DNA of 5,859 bases. Source: an uncultured Prevotella sp. (GTDB taxonomy: Bacteria; Bacteroidota; Bacteroidia; Bacteroidales; Bacteroidaceae). The position numbers and the translations under genes are program-made. Numbering within the stretch: the first letter of the stretch is position 1; every line of letters starts with the position of its first letter. Positions 1-5,859 of this stretch are shown piece after piece. The notes below the pieces were generated by a model, which worked only from the letters and a program-made list of their open reading frames with translations, made no database searches and was not told the origin of the DNA. Where the stretch lies: the NCBI GenBank assembly GCA_945827565.1, contig CALZNR010000102.1, forward strand, positions 1 to 5,859. The letters run 5' to 3'.

Positions 1-45
1 ACACACTGCATATCGTCGGCAGCGTCAGATGTGTATAAGAGACAG
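1..45 (+). other. Illumina Nextera i5 adapter left on the contig end (not genomic)
   Basis: This is synthetic library sequence. Bases 1-4 (ACAC) match the end of the P5 segment, bases 5-12 (ACTGCATA) match the i5 index I know as S506/N506, bases 13-26 (TCGTCGGCAGCGTC) are the Nextera read-1 part, and bases 27-45 are the 19-bp Tn5 mosaic end (AGATGTGTATAAGAGACAG). The parts come in exactly the order and orientation of a Nextera P5 library arm followed by insert. Genomic sequence therefore begins at 46. The reading frame of the truncated minus-strand gene stays open through the adapter by chance, so an automatic caller would add false residues to it. The mosaic end should not be read as a natural Tn5/IS50 element. 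Confidence 0.98.
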
Positions 46-197
46 GTGCGTACCTCCTCATAGATGCGGCGCATTTCTTTCTGTGTGATGCGCTGCTGGG
101 CGATGACATACTGTCTCTTCGTTGCCTTCTTACGTTGGCTCATGGCTGCCTGCGAACAGAGCAGCAGGGCAAAAAACAATATCAGTTTTCGTGTCAT
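46..197 (-). CDS. N-terminus of an exported protein, probably a glycosidase; 3' end missing
   Basis: Only 50 complete codons lie in genomic sequence; codon 51 (ACN, Thr) straddles the adapter junction. The protein starts MTRKLILFFALLLCSQAAMS, a Sec signal peptide with a basic start and a hydrophobic core at about residues 5-14, and likely cleavage around residues 17-20. There is a Cys at 14 but no good lipobox. A basic stretch (QRKKATKRQ) follows, then QRITQKEMRRIYEEVRT at about 35-51. From memory, an IYEEVKTP-type segment opens a group of Bacteroidales secreted five-bladed-propeller glycosidases (GH43/GH130-like), where the catalytic domain follows directly; that domain is not in the window. 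The ATG lies 4 bp after the stop of the upstream alpha-glucuronidase-like gene, so the two are surely co-transcribed. No Shine-Dalgarno motif is seen. That it is an exported protein is well supported; the family is a guess from a short segment. Confidence 0.7.
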
Positions 198-201
198 ACG
201 C

Positions 202-2868
202 TTACTTCATAAATAGCCAATCCACTTCGTTGCTTGCACCGTTCAGTCCGGCATCCCTTGTCTTCATCTTGGTTTGGGTAAATCCTGCCACCATGATGAT
301 ACCCTTGGGCAGGTGCAGTGTATGCTTGCCTGCTCCCATATTGTAGGTGTGTATGTTGGCGATGGGCATGCCTGTCATGCTGATGGCATTGCTTATCAGG
401 GGTTCTGCCTGTCCGTATTCATTGCCAGTGGCATCGATCTCCAACTTTGGGGCTTTGGCAAACTTGTTCTGATCATCTACAAAGAAGCCAACAAGTACGG
501 TGACAGGTTGGTCACATTCAAACTCGATGGTGGCTCCCTTGATGCGGGTGGTGTCTCTGTTCAGCACCAGTGCTTTCATCTCTGTCAGTTCTGCTGCCAT
601 GGAGTCGATGGCTTCATCTCGGTTTTCAAACAGTTTTACACCCTTTTCCATCTTTACCATGGGATAGTTGCTGAGCAACTTCACCTGCACATTCTTTGCC
701 ACAGGATTCTTTATCTTCTCTGCTTCTCCAGAGTCGGGGGTGGTGAGTCGTTTGATATGCTCTTGCAGGCAACTCAGCTCTTCCTCATACACGGGCATCA
801 TCTCCTCCCATGTCTTGAAGTGGCCGTTGTCGCCCCCGATGGGAATACGTCGCTGTGCCGTCTGCATACTGTTGGCATAGAGATAGGTGTCTTGGGTGTG
901 CTCCACCAGTTGGCAGTAGTAGTTGTTGCTCTTTTGCAGCAGTGGCACGGCCTTTTCCAGATAGGCTGTTTCGTGGGTCCACTTGTAGTTGAGCACTTGT
1001 TGTGCCGCCAGCACCTTGTATTTAAACGAGTAGGCAAAATCGCGATAGCACTGCATGTCGTTTGCCAAACGTTCGTATGCTGCTTTGTTTCGGGTGATTT
1101 TGCTGCTCAGTCCCTTCAGAGCTTCCACTGCATTGTCGCCATGCTTCACACATTGCTCCACAATGTCCAAGGGCAGTTCGCCATGGTGCTTTTCTCCCTT
1201 CCATTCCTTCTCCACATACTCTATCAGTTTTTCTCCAGCAGGTCCGCAGCTCTCGTAGAATCCGGGATAGATGGTGTATTTATAGGGATTTACCAACTGG
1301 CTTATCTTCATTCCTAAGAGCAGACACTGGCGGTTGCCCTCGGTGATGCCGAAGCGGCGCAGCAGTTTGGGTGCTATCTCCCCACTCTCGTCGAGTGCCT
1401 TGATAATCTGCTGTGCGGTGTGCTCATCGGTGCCGTATTCCTGTGCCACCACCTTCTGCCAGTAGCTCATATCATCGGTGTGCTCGTTCTTCCAGGCATA
1501 TCTTCCCCACACAGCATACCACATCTTGTCACGGTCAATCTGTAGCATACGTTCTCCGTTGGGCAGTTTGTCGGCAGTGTAGGGCCAGTCCCAGTAGCTG
1601 GCTTGCGGATACAGGTGCAGACCTTTGGCATGGTGCACACGGTGCATGGCGTCCATCGTTTTCTTGACGAAGGTGGGCGATGCCCAGCGCCAAGGCTCCA
1701 GATTGGCTAAGATATGCACGTTCTCTATATGTATGGGCGCAGCGGCTGCCAGTTGCTGGTGTGTCTCTCCCCATGGTCCTCCGGGTTGATAGGTGGTGAG
1801 CGATTCTCCCGTGTATTTGCTCATGGTGTAGATATTCTTGTACAGGGGCAGTGCCTCGTGCAGCACCCTTGGACCGTCGGTGTCGTGTGAGCGCAGGATG
1901 ATGGGCGGTTCGTCTTGTCTGCCCGATGCCTTCAGTCCGTCTCTGATACCCGGGATGATGGTCTCGTTCATCCATTTTACGTCGTCATCGATAGTGGCCA
2001 TTGCCTCTCCCAGACACACCAGAAAACCCACGTTGGGATATTTCTCTACAAAGGCGGCAATGCTTTTGCGGGTGTAGTCGCTGATGAGCGGAGTGATAGG
2101 GCGGTTCCTGTCTTGCGTGCTGATACCGTAGTGGTCGGCAAAGGGTTTTGAAACGAGGATATTGTAGAACATCTGAATCACCTTCATGCCTCTGCGACCA
2201 GCCTCGGTAGTGAGAAAGGTGAACATCTCCTGATTCTTGTCCATCGTAGCGTCATCCACTTCGGGTGCAAAGGGATAGTCCTTCAGTTTCACTAACGAGG
2301 CAAAGGGATGCCCGTTCCACAGATATACGCTGTTCATGTTGTTCTCTGCCAGCATGTCCAGGTACTTTATCCATAGTTCTTTGTCATAGAACCAAGGGAA
2401 GTTCTCAGGTGTATAGGGGTACTCATATACTTTATGACCAGGCAGATACACTGTTTTCTGCAAGCCCACGCAGGCACCTCTCATCAGCATCTCTGGTGCC
2501 TCGATGATGGGCTCTTGTATATCTATTGTGCCATGCTGTATGTAGTAGTCCACCAAGCGGTTGGCTCCGTAGATGGCACCTGATGCATCGTTGCCTATGA
2601 TGTGTATGGTCTTTCCTTTCTTGCGGATGCTGAATCCCTCGGCAGCAAGCGATTTGTCGTCTGATGTGCTGACATTTATCTTCCATCCTTTGGGCAGGGA
2701 GCCTATCTTCCTTTCCAGTATTTGTGCGGCATATTCGGTTTGAGGCACGCAGTGCTTCTTATCCACCACCACCTTGACAGTTTGCTTTTGTGTGTTTGGT
2801 GCGGCTTGTGCTTCCATGCAGAGGCTCATTGCCACCATAGAGGCAAGAATCAGGTTTGTCAGTTTCAT
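202..2868 (-). CDS. Secreted alpha-glucuronidase-like glycoside hydrolase (GH67/GH115-like architecture), 888 aa
   Basis: Complete gene for an exported multidomain hydrolase. Residues 1-22 form a Sec signal peptide ending AQA, so periplasmic or surface action is expected. About 30-115 resemble the small alpha/beta domain before GH20, GH67 and GH115 catalytic barrels (GNDASGAIYGANRLVDYYI at 93-110). About 125-430 look like a (beta/alpha)8 barrel with VYLWNGHPF at 181-189, YPNVGFLVCLGEAM at 277-290 and NLEPWRW at 389-395. Glu288 and Glu391 are candidate catalytic acids; the GFLV strand before Glu288 recalls the GH67 strand carrying the acid. About 440-710 are mainly helical and rich in Trp, Tyr and His. 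About 725-888 look like a C-terminal beta-sandwich. Homologues are often labelled alpha-glucuronidase-like or alpha-galacturonidase, but I cannot assign a characterised family or substrate. The start fits the signal peptide and follows a 39-bp A-rich spacer. It sits third after the DUF3826 and beta-helix genes. Confidence 0.75.
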   Translation of the reverse strand: MKLTNLILASMVAMSLCMEAQAAPNTQKQTVKVVVDKKHCVPQTEYAAQILERKIGSLPKGWKINVSTSDDKSLAAEGFSIRKKGKTIHIIGNDASGAIYGANRLVDYYIQHGTIDIQEPIIEAPEMLMRGACVGLQKTVYLPGHKVYEYPYTPENFPWFYDKELWIKYLDMLAENNMNSVYLWNGHPFASLVKLKDYPFAPEVDDATMDKNQEMFTFLTTEAGRRGMKVIQMFYNILVSKPFADHYGISTQDRNRPITPLISDYTRKSIAAFVEKYPNVGFLVCLGEAMATIDDDVKWMNETIIPGIRDGLKASGRQDEPPIILRSHDTDGPRVLHEALPLYKNIYTMSKYTGESLTTYQPGGPWGETHQQLAAAAPIHIENVHILANLEPWRWASPTFVKKTMDAMHRVHHAKGLHLYPQASYWDWPYTADKLPNGERMLQIDRDKMWYAVWGRYAWKNEHTDDMSYWQKVVAQEYGTDEHTAQQIIKALDESGEIAPKLLRRFGITEGNRQCLLLGMKISQLVNPYKYTIYPGFYESCGPAGEKLIEYVEKEWKGEKHHGELPLDIVEQCVKHGDNAVEALKGLSSKITRNKAAYERLANDMQCYRDFAYSFKYKVLAAQQVLNYKWTHETAYLEKAVPLLQKSNNYYCQLVEHTQDTYLYANSMQTAQRRIPIGGDNGHFKTWEEMMPVYEEELSCLQEHIKRLTTPDSGEAEKIKNPVAKNVQVKLLSNYPMVKMEKGVKLFENRDEAIDSMAAELTEMKALVLNRDTTRIKGATIEFECDQPVTVLVGFFVDDQNKFAKAPKLEIDATGNEYGQAEPLISNAISMTGMPIANIHTYNMGAGKHTLHLPKGIIMVAGFTQTKMKTRDAGLNGASNEVDWLFMK

Positions 2869-2907
2869 AGAGATTGTATTTTCTGTTGGTTTTTATTCTT
2901 CTTTGGT
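2869..2907 (-). promoter_or_regulatory. 39-bp A-rich spacer/leader before the alpha-glucuronidase-like gene
   Basis: This is the longest non-coding stretch in the genomic part. Read as mRNA it is strongly A-rich (AACCAAAGAAGAATAAAAAC and onward) with no Shine-Dalgarno motif near the start codon and no hairpin. Bacteroidota commonly start translation from A-rich, SD-poor leaders, so this fits a translation-initiation leader inside an operon. I see no TAnnTTTG-type -7 box or TTTG -33 box, so an internal promoter is not supported. Confidence 0.4.
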
Positions 2908-4665
2908 TCATTTCATAATGCCAGCCTTTGCCTTGATGCTGTCGGCCACCTGTGGACCGTTGTTCTCCCAGATGTTGCAGGGTCCGTTGGCATTCTTCAG
3001 GTATTTTTCTGTGGGGGTCCAGTTGTTCCTCACGGTGATGCACGATGACCCCTCATCGGTGTATAGGTAAAACCAGTGGTTGGGGTCGTGCGCATAGGGT
3101 GGGGTGTAGATGTCGCGTACCACATTGTTTTGAATAAAGCTGTGTGGCTGTGCTCCGAGCGTGTAGATGCCTGCGGTGTCGTACATGTGCTTGGCATAGT
3201 GGTGTATCAGGTTGCCATCTACCAGGTTGTTTGCCATGGCACATGGCTGTTGGTTCCATCCCCATCCCATGCTGATGCCCGTATATGACACCTCACTTAT
3301 CTCGTTGTGGCATATCTTGATGTCTCTCACGTAGCCTGCGGCAATTCCCACGCATCCCCAGTCTTCATTGGTTACGTTGGTGATGAGATTGTTGGTGATA
3401 TGAAGTGCCGTGCACACGATGTCCATGTCTTTCGGCAGGTATGGCAGGTGGGCTTCGTGTGCCTCTCCTCCAAAGGTGCCTGCCACAATGCCGTTGCCTC
3501 CAATGTCGGTAAAGGTGCAGCGGTCTATGCTGCCTCCTTTGGTGTAGAGATGGTAATCCACTCCTGTGGATGCCAGATGTTCAAACCTGCACTTTTTGAA
3601 GTGGATGTCATCAGCTCCGTTCACCAGTATGGCGGCTGCGGGGCGTCCCACCCATCCCTGATTGTCTAATTTATGGTCGCCGTTGGGGCGTATCATCTTG
3701 GGGCGCAGTTTGTATGCCTCGGTCATATACATGCCAGCCTGCAGGGGGGCATGACCGCATATAGAGGGGCGCATCCATGTGGTATAGGCAAAGGTAATAC
3801 CTTCAAAGGTGATGCCTTTTACCCTGTTCTCGGGTGTGCCCTCCACCTTCATCAACGTCTCCAGTGCCGGTACGGTCACCTCTGCCTTTGCCATGTTCTC
3901 ACCAGGGCGAGGCATGTAGTACACCTTGCCTGCACGGTAGTCCAGATACCACTCGCCCTCTTGGTCCAGCAGTTCCTTGGCATTGGTGATATAGAAGGCT
4001 GAGTTGTGCCCATCGCTGGTTACCATGGGCGACGGCCATGGGTGCTTGAAGTGTACATGACTCTCGGGCTGATGAAAGGTAACGGCAGCGCTGTCGCCCA
4101 TCATTTGCACATGCTTGATGCGCAGGTTTGCCACGCACCACATCTCGTGCAGCACCATCTCGGCGTCTTTTGCCTTGGCTATCTTCTTTACTGCGTTGGC
4201 AGGAACATAGAGAGTCTCCTTGCTTTTGTCCATGCTCAGTATGCGATACATCTCGTCGAAATGCTTCACGTCTCTTGCCCTTACAGCCTTTTTCCCGTTC
4301 ACCCACAACTGTCTGAACGCTATGGGCCTGCCGTTAAACTCGGGCACATCCGCCACATACAGTTTGCCCTGTTTGCGCCAGTTGGTGATATTCACTCCGC
4401 CGCTCACCGTCACATTGCCCTGTGCCACCATCTTGATGCCGTTGTCTTCTGCTCTTACCATGATGGGCTGACATAGGTGATATACTCCTTCGGTGAGTAC
4501 TATGCGGATGTCTTCGGTGCCGTTCAGTCTTCTCTCTTCGCGTGCCTGCTGCAATGCGTTCTCGATGGTGAACTCACCGGGTCTAACCACGATGTCTGCT
4601 GCTATGGTGCTTGCTGCATGGCAGCATGCCAATGCAGCGGTGGTGAAAAGTACTTTGATGTTCAT
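2908..4665 (-). CDS. Secreted right-handed parallel beta-helix protein, GH141-like, 585 aa
   Basis: Residues 1-22 form a signal peptide (MNIKVLFTTAALACC..., likely cut after TIA). ALAC at 11-14 is a weak lipobox-like alternative. The start of the mature chain has the layout common in GH141-like proteins: a helix (about 33-47), then VLTEGVYHLCQPI (56-68), VSGGVNITNW (87-96) and AFRQLWVNGKKAVRARD (116-132). A beta-helix follows from about 280 to 550, with coil-forming repeats such as VKGITFEGITF (282-292), IHFKKCRFEHL (354-364), ALHITNNLITNV (420-431), IKICHNEISEV (449-459) and SFIQNNVVRDI (509-519). YDTAGIYTLG (495-504) and YTDEGSS (535-541) place Asp496 and Asp537/Glu538 in conserved-looking positions, making them candidate catalytic acids. 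Known GH141 members act on fucosylated pectin (rhamnogalacturonan II) or xylan, and other beta-helix families (GH28, GH110, PLs) are alternatives. It overlaps the DUF3826 gene by 4 bp. Fold confidence is high; enzyme family is moderate. Confidence 0.8.
   Translation of the reverse strand: MNIKVLFTTAALACCHAASTIAADIVVRPGEFTIENALQQAREERRLNGTEDIRIVLTEGVYHLCQPIMVRAEDNGIKMVAQGNVTVSGGVNITNWRKQGKLYVADVPEFNGRPIAFRQLWVNGKKAVRARDVKHFDEMYRILSMDKSKETLYVPANAVKKIAKAKDAEMVLHEMWCVANLRIKHVQMMGDSAAVTFHQPESHVHFKHPWPSPMVTSDGHNSAFYITNAKELLDQEGEWYLDYRAGKVYYMPRPGENMAKAEVTVPALETLMKVEGTPENRVKGITFEGITFAYTTWMRPSICGHAPLQAGMYMTEAYKLRPKMIRPNGDHKLDNQGWVGRPAAAILVNGADDIHFKKCRFEHLASTGVDYHLYTKGGSIDRCTFTDIGGNGIVAGTFGGEAHEAHLPYLPKDMDIVCTALHITNNLITNVTNEDWGCVGIAAGYVRDIKICHNEISEVSYTGISMGWGWNQQPCAMANNLVDGNLIHHYAKHMYDTAGIYTLGAQPHSFIQNNVVRDIYTPPYAHDPNHWFYLYTDEGSSCITVRNNWTPTEKYLKNANGPCNIWENNGPQVADSIKAKAGIMK
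4662..4665 (-). other. ATGA stop/start overlap (DUF3826 gene to beta-helix gene)
   Basis: On the minus strand the four bases read ATGA: the ATG opens the beta-helix gene and the TGA closes the DUF3826 gene. This layout usually permits a terminating ribosome to restart at once, coupling the two translations. Confidence 0.9.
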
Positions 4666-5327
4666 AACCGTTCTCCTCGTGCTTCAACTCTTTTTTTCCA
4701 TTCTTCACGTTCCTTGGTCAGGTTGTAGCCGCGCTTGCTCAGGTAGTTGTTGATGCGTCCCTTGTACTTGCCAAAGGTCTCATGCTTCTTTTTGGAACTC
4801 TCAGCATCAATGGCATACTCCCTTGCCTCTTTGAGCCATGCCAGGATCTGCACTTTCTCCTCTTCCTTGAGTGTGGGTATCATGTCCAGCTGTGCCTTGT
4901 AGGTCACATTCACCACGTTGTAGGTCATCACGTCTTTCACTGTTTCTATCTCAGTGTCGTTGAGAAACAGTGCCAGTTGGGCAATAAAGCCGAAGTGAGT
5001 GCGATACAGTTTCTTGTCTTTCAGATTTTCCGCTTCGTCCTGTGCTTTCTTTTTGGCGTCGCCGGTCAGTGCTGATGCCTGTTTCTTCAAGCTGTCTCTT
5101 TCAGCATAGATGTCGTTCAGCTCAAAGTATCTGTTGGCCACAATGTGGGTTACTTGAGTGCCCTTGCCGGTGCCTTCTATCTGTAGGGTTTTCGCCACTT
5201 TGGCAGCGCGCCCCAGGATGCTCTGTACATAATCGGCAGCCCTGCCTTCGCTGTTCAGTGTAATGGTTTGTGCATGGCCGCTGATGACAGTCAGCAGCAT
5301 CACGATGAAAGATAATAAGTGTTTCAT
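4662..5327 (-). CDS. Secreted DUF3826-type protein of unknown function, 221 aa
   Basis: The preferred start is the ATG at 5327, giving MKHLLSFIVMLLTVISGHAQ, a clear Sec signal peptide likely cut after GHA (17-19). An ATG 96 bp upstream in the same frame would add a charged, non-signal 32-residue extension and overlap the upstream gene deeply, so I reject it. The mature protein looks mostly helical and rich in Lys/Glu: RAADYVQSILGRAAKVAKTL (about 29-48), HIVANRYFELNDIYAERDSL (about 60-79), a Lys-rich linker, FGFIAQLALFL, then VMTYNVVNVTYKAQLDMIPT and KVQILAWLKEAREYAIDAES towards a basic C-terminus (RGYNLTKEREEWKKRVEARG). The length and pattern fit DUF3826 (which I remember as PF12875, a Bacteroidota family sometimes called putative sugar-binding). 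No catalytic motif is visible. It overlaps both neighbours by 4 bp, so it is probably made in step with the beta-helix enzyme. A role as periplasmic partner or carbohydrate-binding accessory is inference. Confidence 0.82.
   Translation of the reverse strand: MKHLLSFIVMLLTVISGHAQTITLNSEGRAADYVQSILGRAAKVAKTLQIEGTGKGTQVTHIVANRYFELNDIYAERDSLKKQASALTGDAKKKAQDEAENLKDKKLYRTHFGFIAQLALFLNDTEIETVKDVMTYNVVNVTYKAQLDMIPTLKEEEKVQILAWLKEAREYAIDAESSKKKHETFGKYKGRINNYLSKRGYNLTKEREEWKKRVEARGERL
4671..4678 (-). promoter_or_regulatory. Shine-Dalgarno-like GAGGAGAA before the beta-helix gene
   Basis: Read as mRNA, GAGGAGAA lies inside the last codons (Arg-Gly-Glu) of the DUF3826 gene and ends 5 nt before the ATG at 4665; its AGGAG core is 7 nt away, an ideal distance. 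It could help restart at the ATGA overlap. Bacteroidota rely little on such motifs and these bases are also codons, so it may be chance. Confidence 0.45.
5324..5327 (-). other. ATGA stop/start overlap (TIM-barrel gene to DUF3826 gene)
   Basis: Minus-strand ATGA: the TGA ends the TIM-barrel gene (last residues KEIMQ) and the ATG starts the DUF3826 gene. The preceding mRNA is A-rich (AAAAGAAATA) without an SD motif. Together with the next junction this places the DUF3826 gene between two coupled boundaries. Confidence 0.88.
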
Positions 5328-5859
5328 TGCATTATTTCTTTTAGGTATTTTACATTCTCTCCGTAGTTCCTTTTCACGTTGCGCACATCTTTGACGTCCC
5401 TGCTGCGTTCCACAAAGAGCCATCCGCTCCAGTTCATTTTGTCCAGCGTGGTCTTTATCTTCTTCATGTTGATGGCTTTGTCGTTTCTCAGCAACACCCC
5501 GTCTGTGTTGCTGGCGTGGATGGCGCAGATGCGCTCCCTGCCCAACTTCTTCAGTTCTTTGGCAATGTTTCTCTTGTGTTCAATGGCAGTCTGGAATTTA
5601 TAGAAGATGCGTATGCCGTCTGATTGTATTTCGCGGAGCAGATCAATGTTGTCGGCAGCATTCAGCGGGGTGTCTATGCCTATCACCATGCCTCGTGCCT
5701 TTGCCATTTCTCCAGCCTCGTGCAGGCGTGCCACCACCTCGCGTCGCAGGGGCAGTGAGTCGGTCCAGTTGTTGCCGCATCCGCCCAGTGGCAGAAAAGC
5801 CACCTGTGCATCCATGAGTTCCATGGTGTTCAGGCAGTCGGCAATCAGCTCTTTCCATG
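5324..5859 (-). CDS. Sugar phosphate isomerase/epimerase-like TIM-barrel protein, 5' end missing
   Basis: The frame is open to the window edge, adding WKELIADCLNT before the first in-window ATG at 5824; that Met is internal, so the gene is 5'-truncated with 177 visible residues. Pattern and order match the C-terminal half of xylose-isomerase-like (AP_endonuc_2) barrels: MELMDAQVAFLPLGG (strand and loop), ARGMVIGIDTPLNAADN (5704-5654), GIRIFYKFQTA (5617-5585), ERICAIHASNTDGVLL (strand with His), and INMKKIKTTLDKMNWSGWLFVERSRD (typical final helix and strand with Glu). Related proteins normally carry metal ligands E, D, H, E. Here I see Asp at 5672-5674 (IDT), Lys at 5597-5599 (YKF), His at 5516-5518 and Glu at 5408-5410, so two positions look changed. 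It may act on a released sugar, or may have lost isomerase chemistry. Whether it has a signal peptide cannot be seen. It overlaps the DUF3826 gene by ATGA and is the most upstream gene visible. Confidence 0.78.
   Translation of the reverse strand, partial: WKELIADCLNTMELMDAQVAFLPLGGCGNNWTDSLPLRREVVARLHEAGEMAKARGMVIGIDTPLNAADNIDLLREIQSDGIRIFYKFQTAIEHKRNIAKELKKLGRERICAIHASNTDGVLLRNDKAINMKKIKTTLDKMNWSGWLFVERSRDVKDVRNVKRNYGENVKYLKEIMQ

Noticed and set aside
27..45. 19-bp Tn5 mosaic end as evidence of a natural transposon
   Set aside because: It directly follows the Nextera read-1 part and an i5 index; no transposase or second end is present. It is library adapter.
274..1317. 347-codon open frame on the plus strand inside the alpha-glucuronidase-like gene
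   Set aside because: It lies wholly antisense to a convincing 888-aa gene, its translation is rich in Cys, His, Leu and Val without a recognisable domain, and there is no start context. It is a shadow of the codon pattern on the other strand.
1535..1975. 146-codon minus-strand frame overlapping the alpha-glucuronidase-like gene in another frame
   Set aside because: Arg/His/Thr-rich low-complexity translation typical of an out-of-frame reading; fully inside a clear gene.
2869..2907. Internal promoter or terminator between the beta-helix and alpha-glucuronidase-like genes
   Set aside because: Only 39 bp, no Bacteroidota -7/-33 boxes and no stem-loop with a T run.
4006..4476. 156-codon plus-strand frame opposite the beta-helix gene
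   Set aside because: Antisense to a gene with clear repeat coils; His/Leu-rich translation, no domain, no leader.
5328..5423. 32-residue N-terminal extension of the DUF3826-type protein from the ATG at 5423
   Set aside because: It would bury the signal peptide behind a charged stretch and overlap about 100 bp of the upstream gene; the ATG at 5327 gives a normal signal peptide and an ATGA junction.
5822..5824. ATG as the true start of the TIM-barrel gene
   Set aside because: The frame continues upstream to the window edge with family-like sequence (WKELIADCLNT) and starting here would drop the first half of the barrel.

Overview
The window looks like one short contig from a member of the Bacteroidales, most likely a gut Bacteroides- or Prevotella-type bacterium; the genus is not resolved. 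The reasons are the kinds of protein present (a DUF3826-type secreted protein, a GH141-like beta-helix protein, an alpha-glucuronidase-like hydrolase and a TIM-barrel sugar isomerase/epimerase), the A-rich leaders with little Shine-Dalgarno signal, and the dense one-strand operon. GC looks close to one half by eye.

Bases 1-45 are not genomic. They are the inner part of an Illumina Nextera i5 adapter: the end of the P5 segment, an 8-base index, the read-1 primer site and the 19-bp Tn5 mosaic end. Genomic sequence starts at base 46, so the left edge is a true contig end produced by uncut adapter.

Everything from 46 to 5859 is coding on the minus strand, in transcription order from right to left: (1) the C-terminal part of a sugar isomerase/epimerase-like TIM barrel, 5' end missing; (2) a secreted DUF3826-type protein of 221 aa; (3) a secreted right-handed parallel beta-helix protein of 585 aa, GH141-like; (4) a secreted 888-aa alpha-glucuronidase-like glycoside hydrolase; (5) the first 50 residues of another exported protein, probably a glycosidase, cut by the adapter. 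Genes 1/2 and 2/3 overlap by ATGA, 3/4 are 39 bp apart and 4/5 only 4 bp apart. No promoter, terminator, RNA gene, mobile element, CRISPR array or sizeable intergenic stretch is visible. The promoter must lie beyond the right edge.

The simplest reading is part of a polysaccharide-utilisation operon: exported hydrolases attack an acidic, branched plant glycan such as a pectin side chain, a rhamnogalacturonan or an arabinogalactan, with accessory proteins of unknown role. No SusC/SusD pair, regulator or polysaccharide lyase lies in the window, so the substrate is inference. The most interesting points are the unassigned specificities of the two large enzymes, the translational coupling of the DUF3826 gene to its neighbours, and a TIM barrel whose usual metal-binding residues seem partly replaced.
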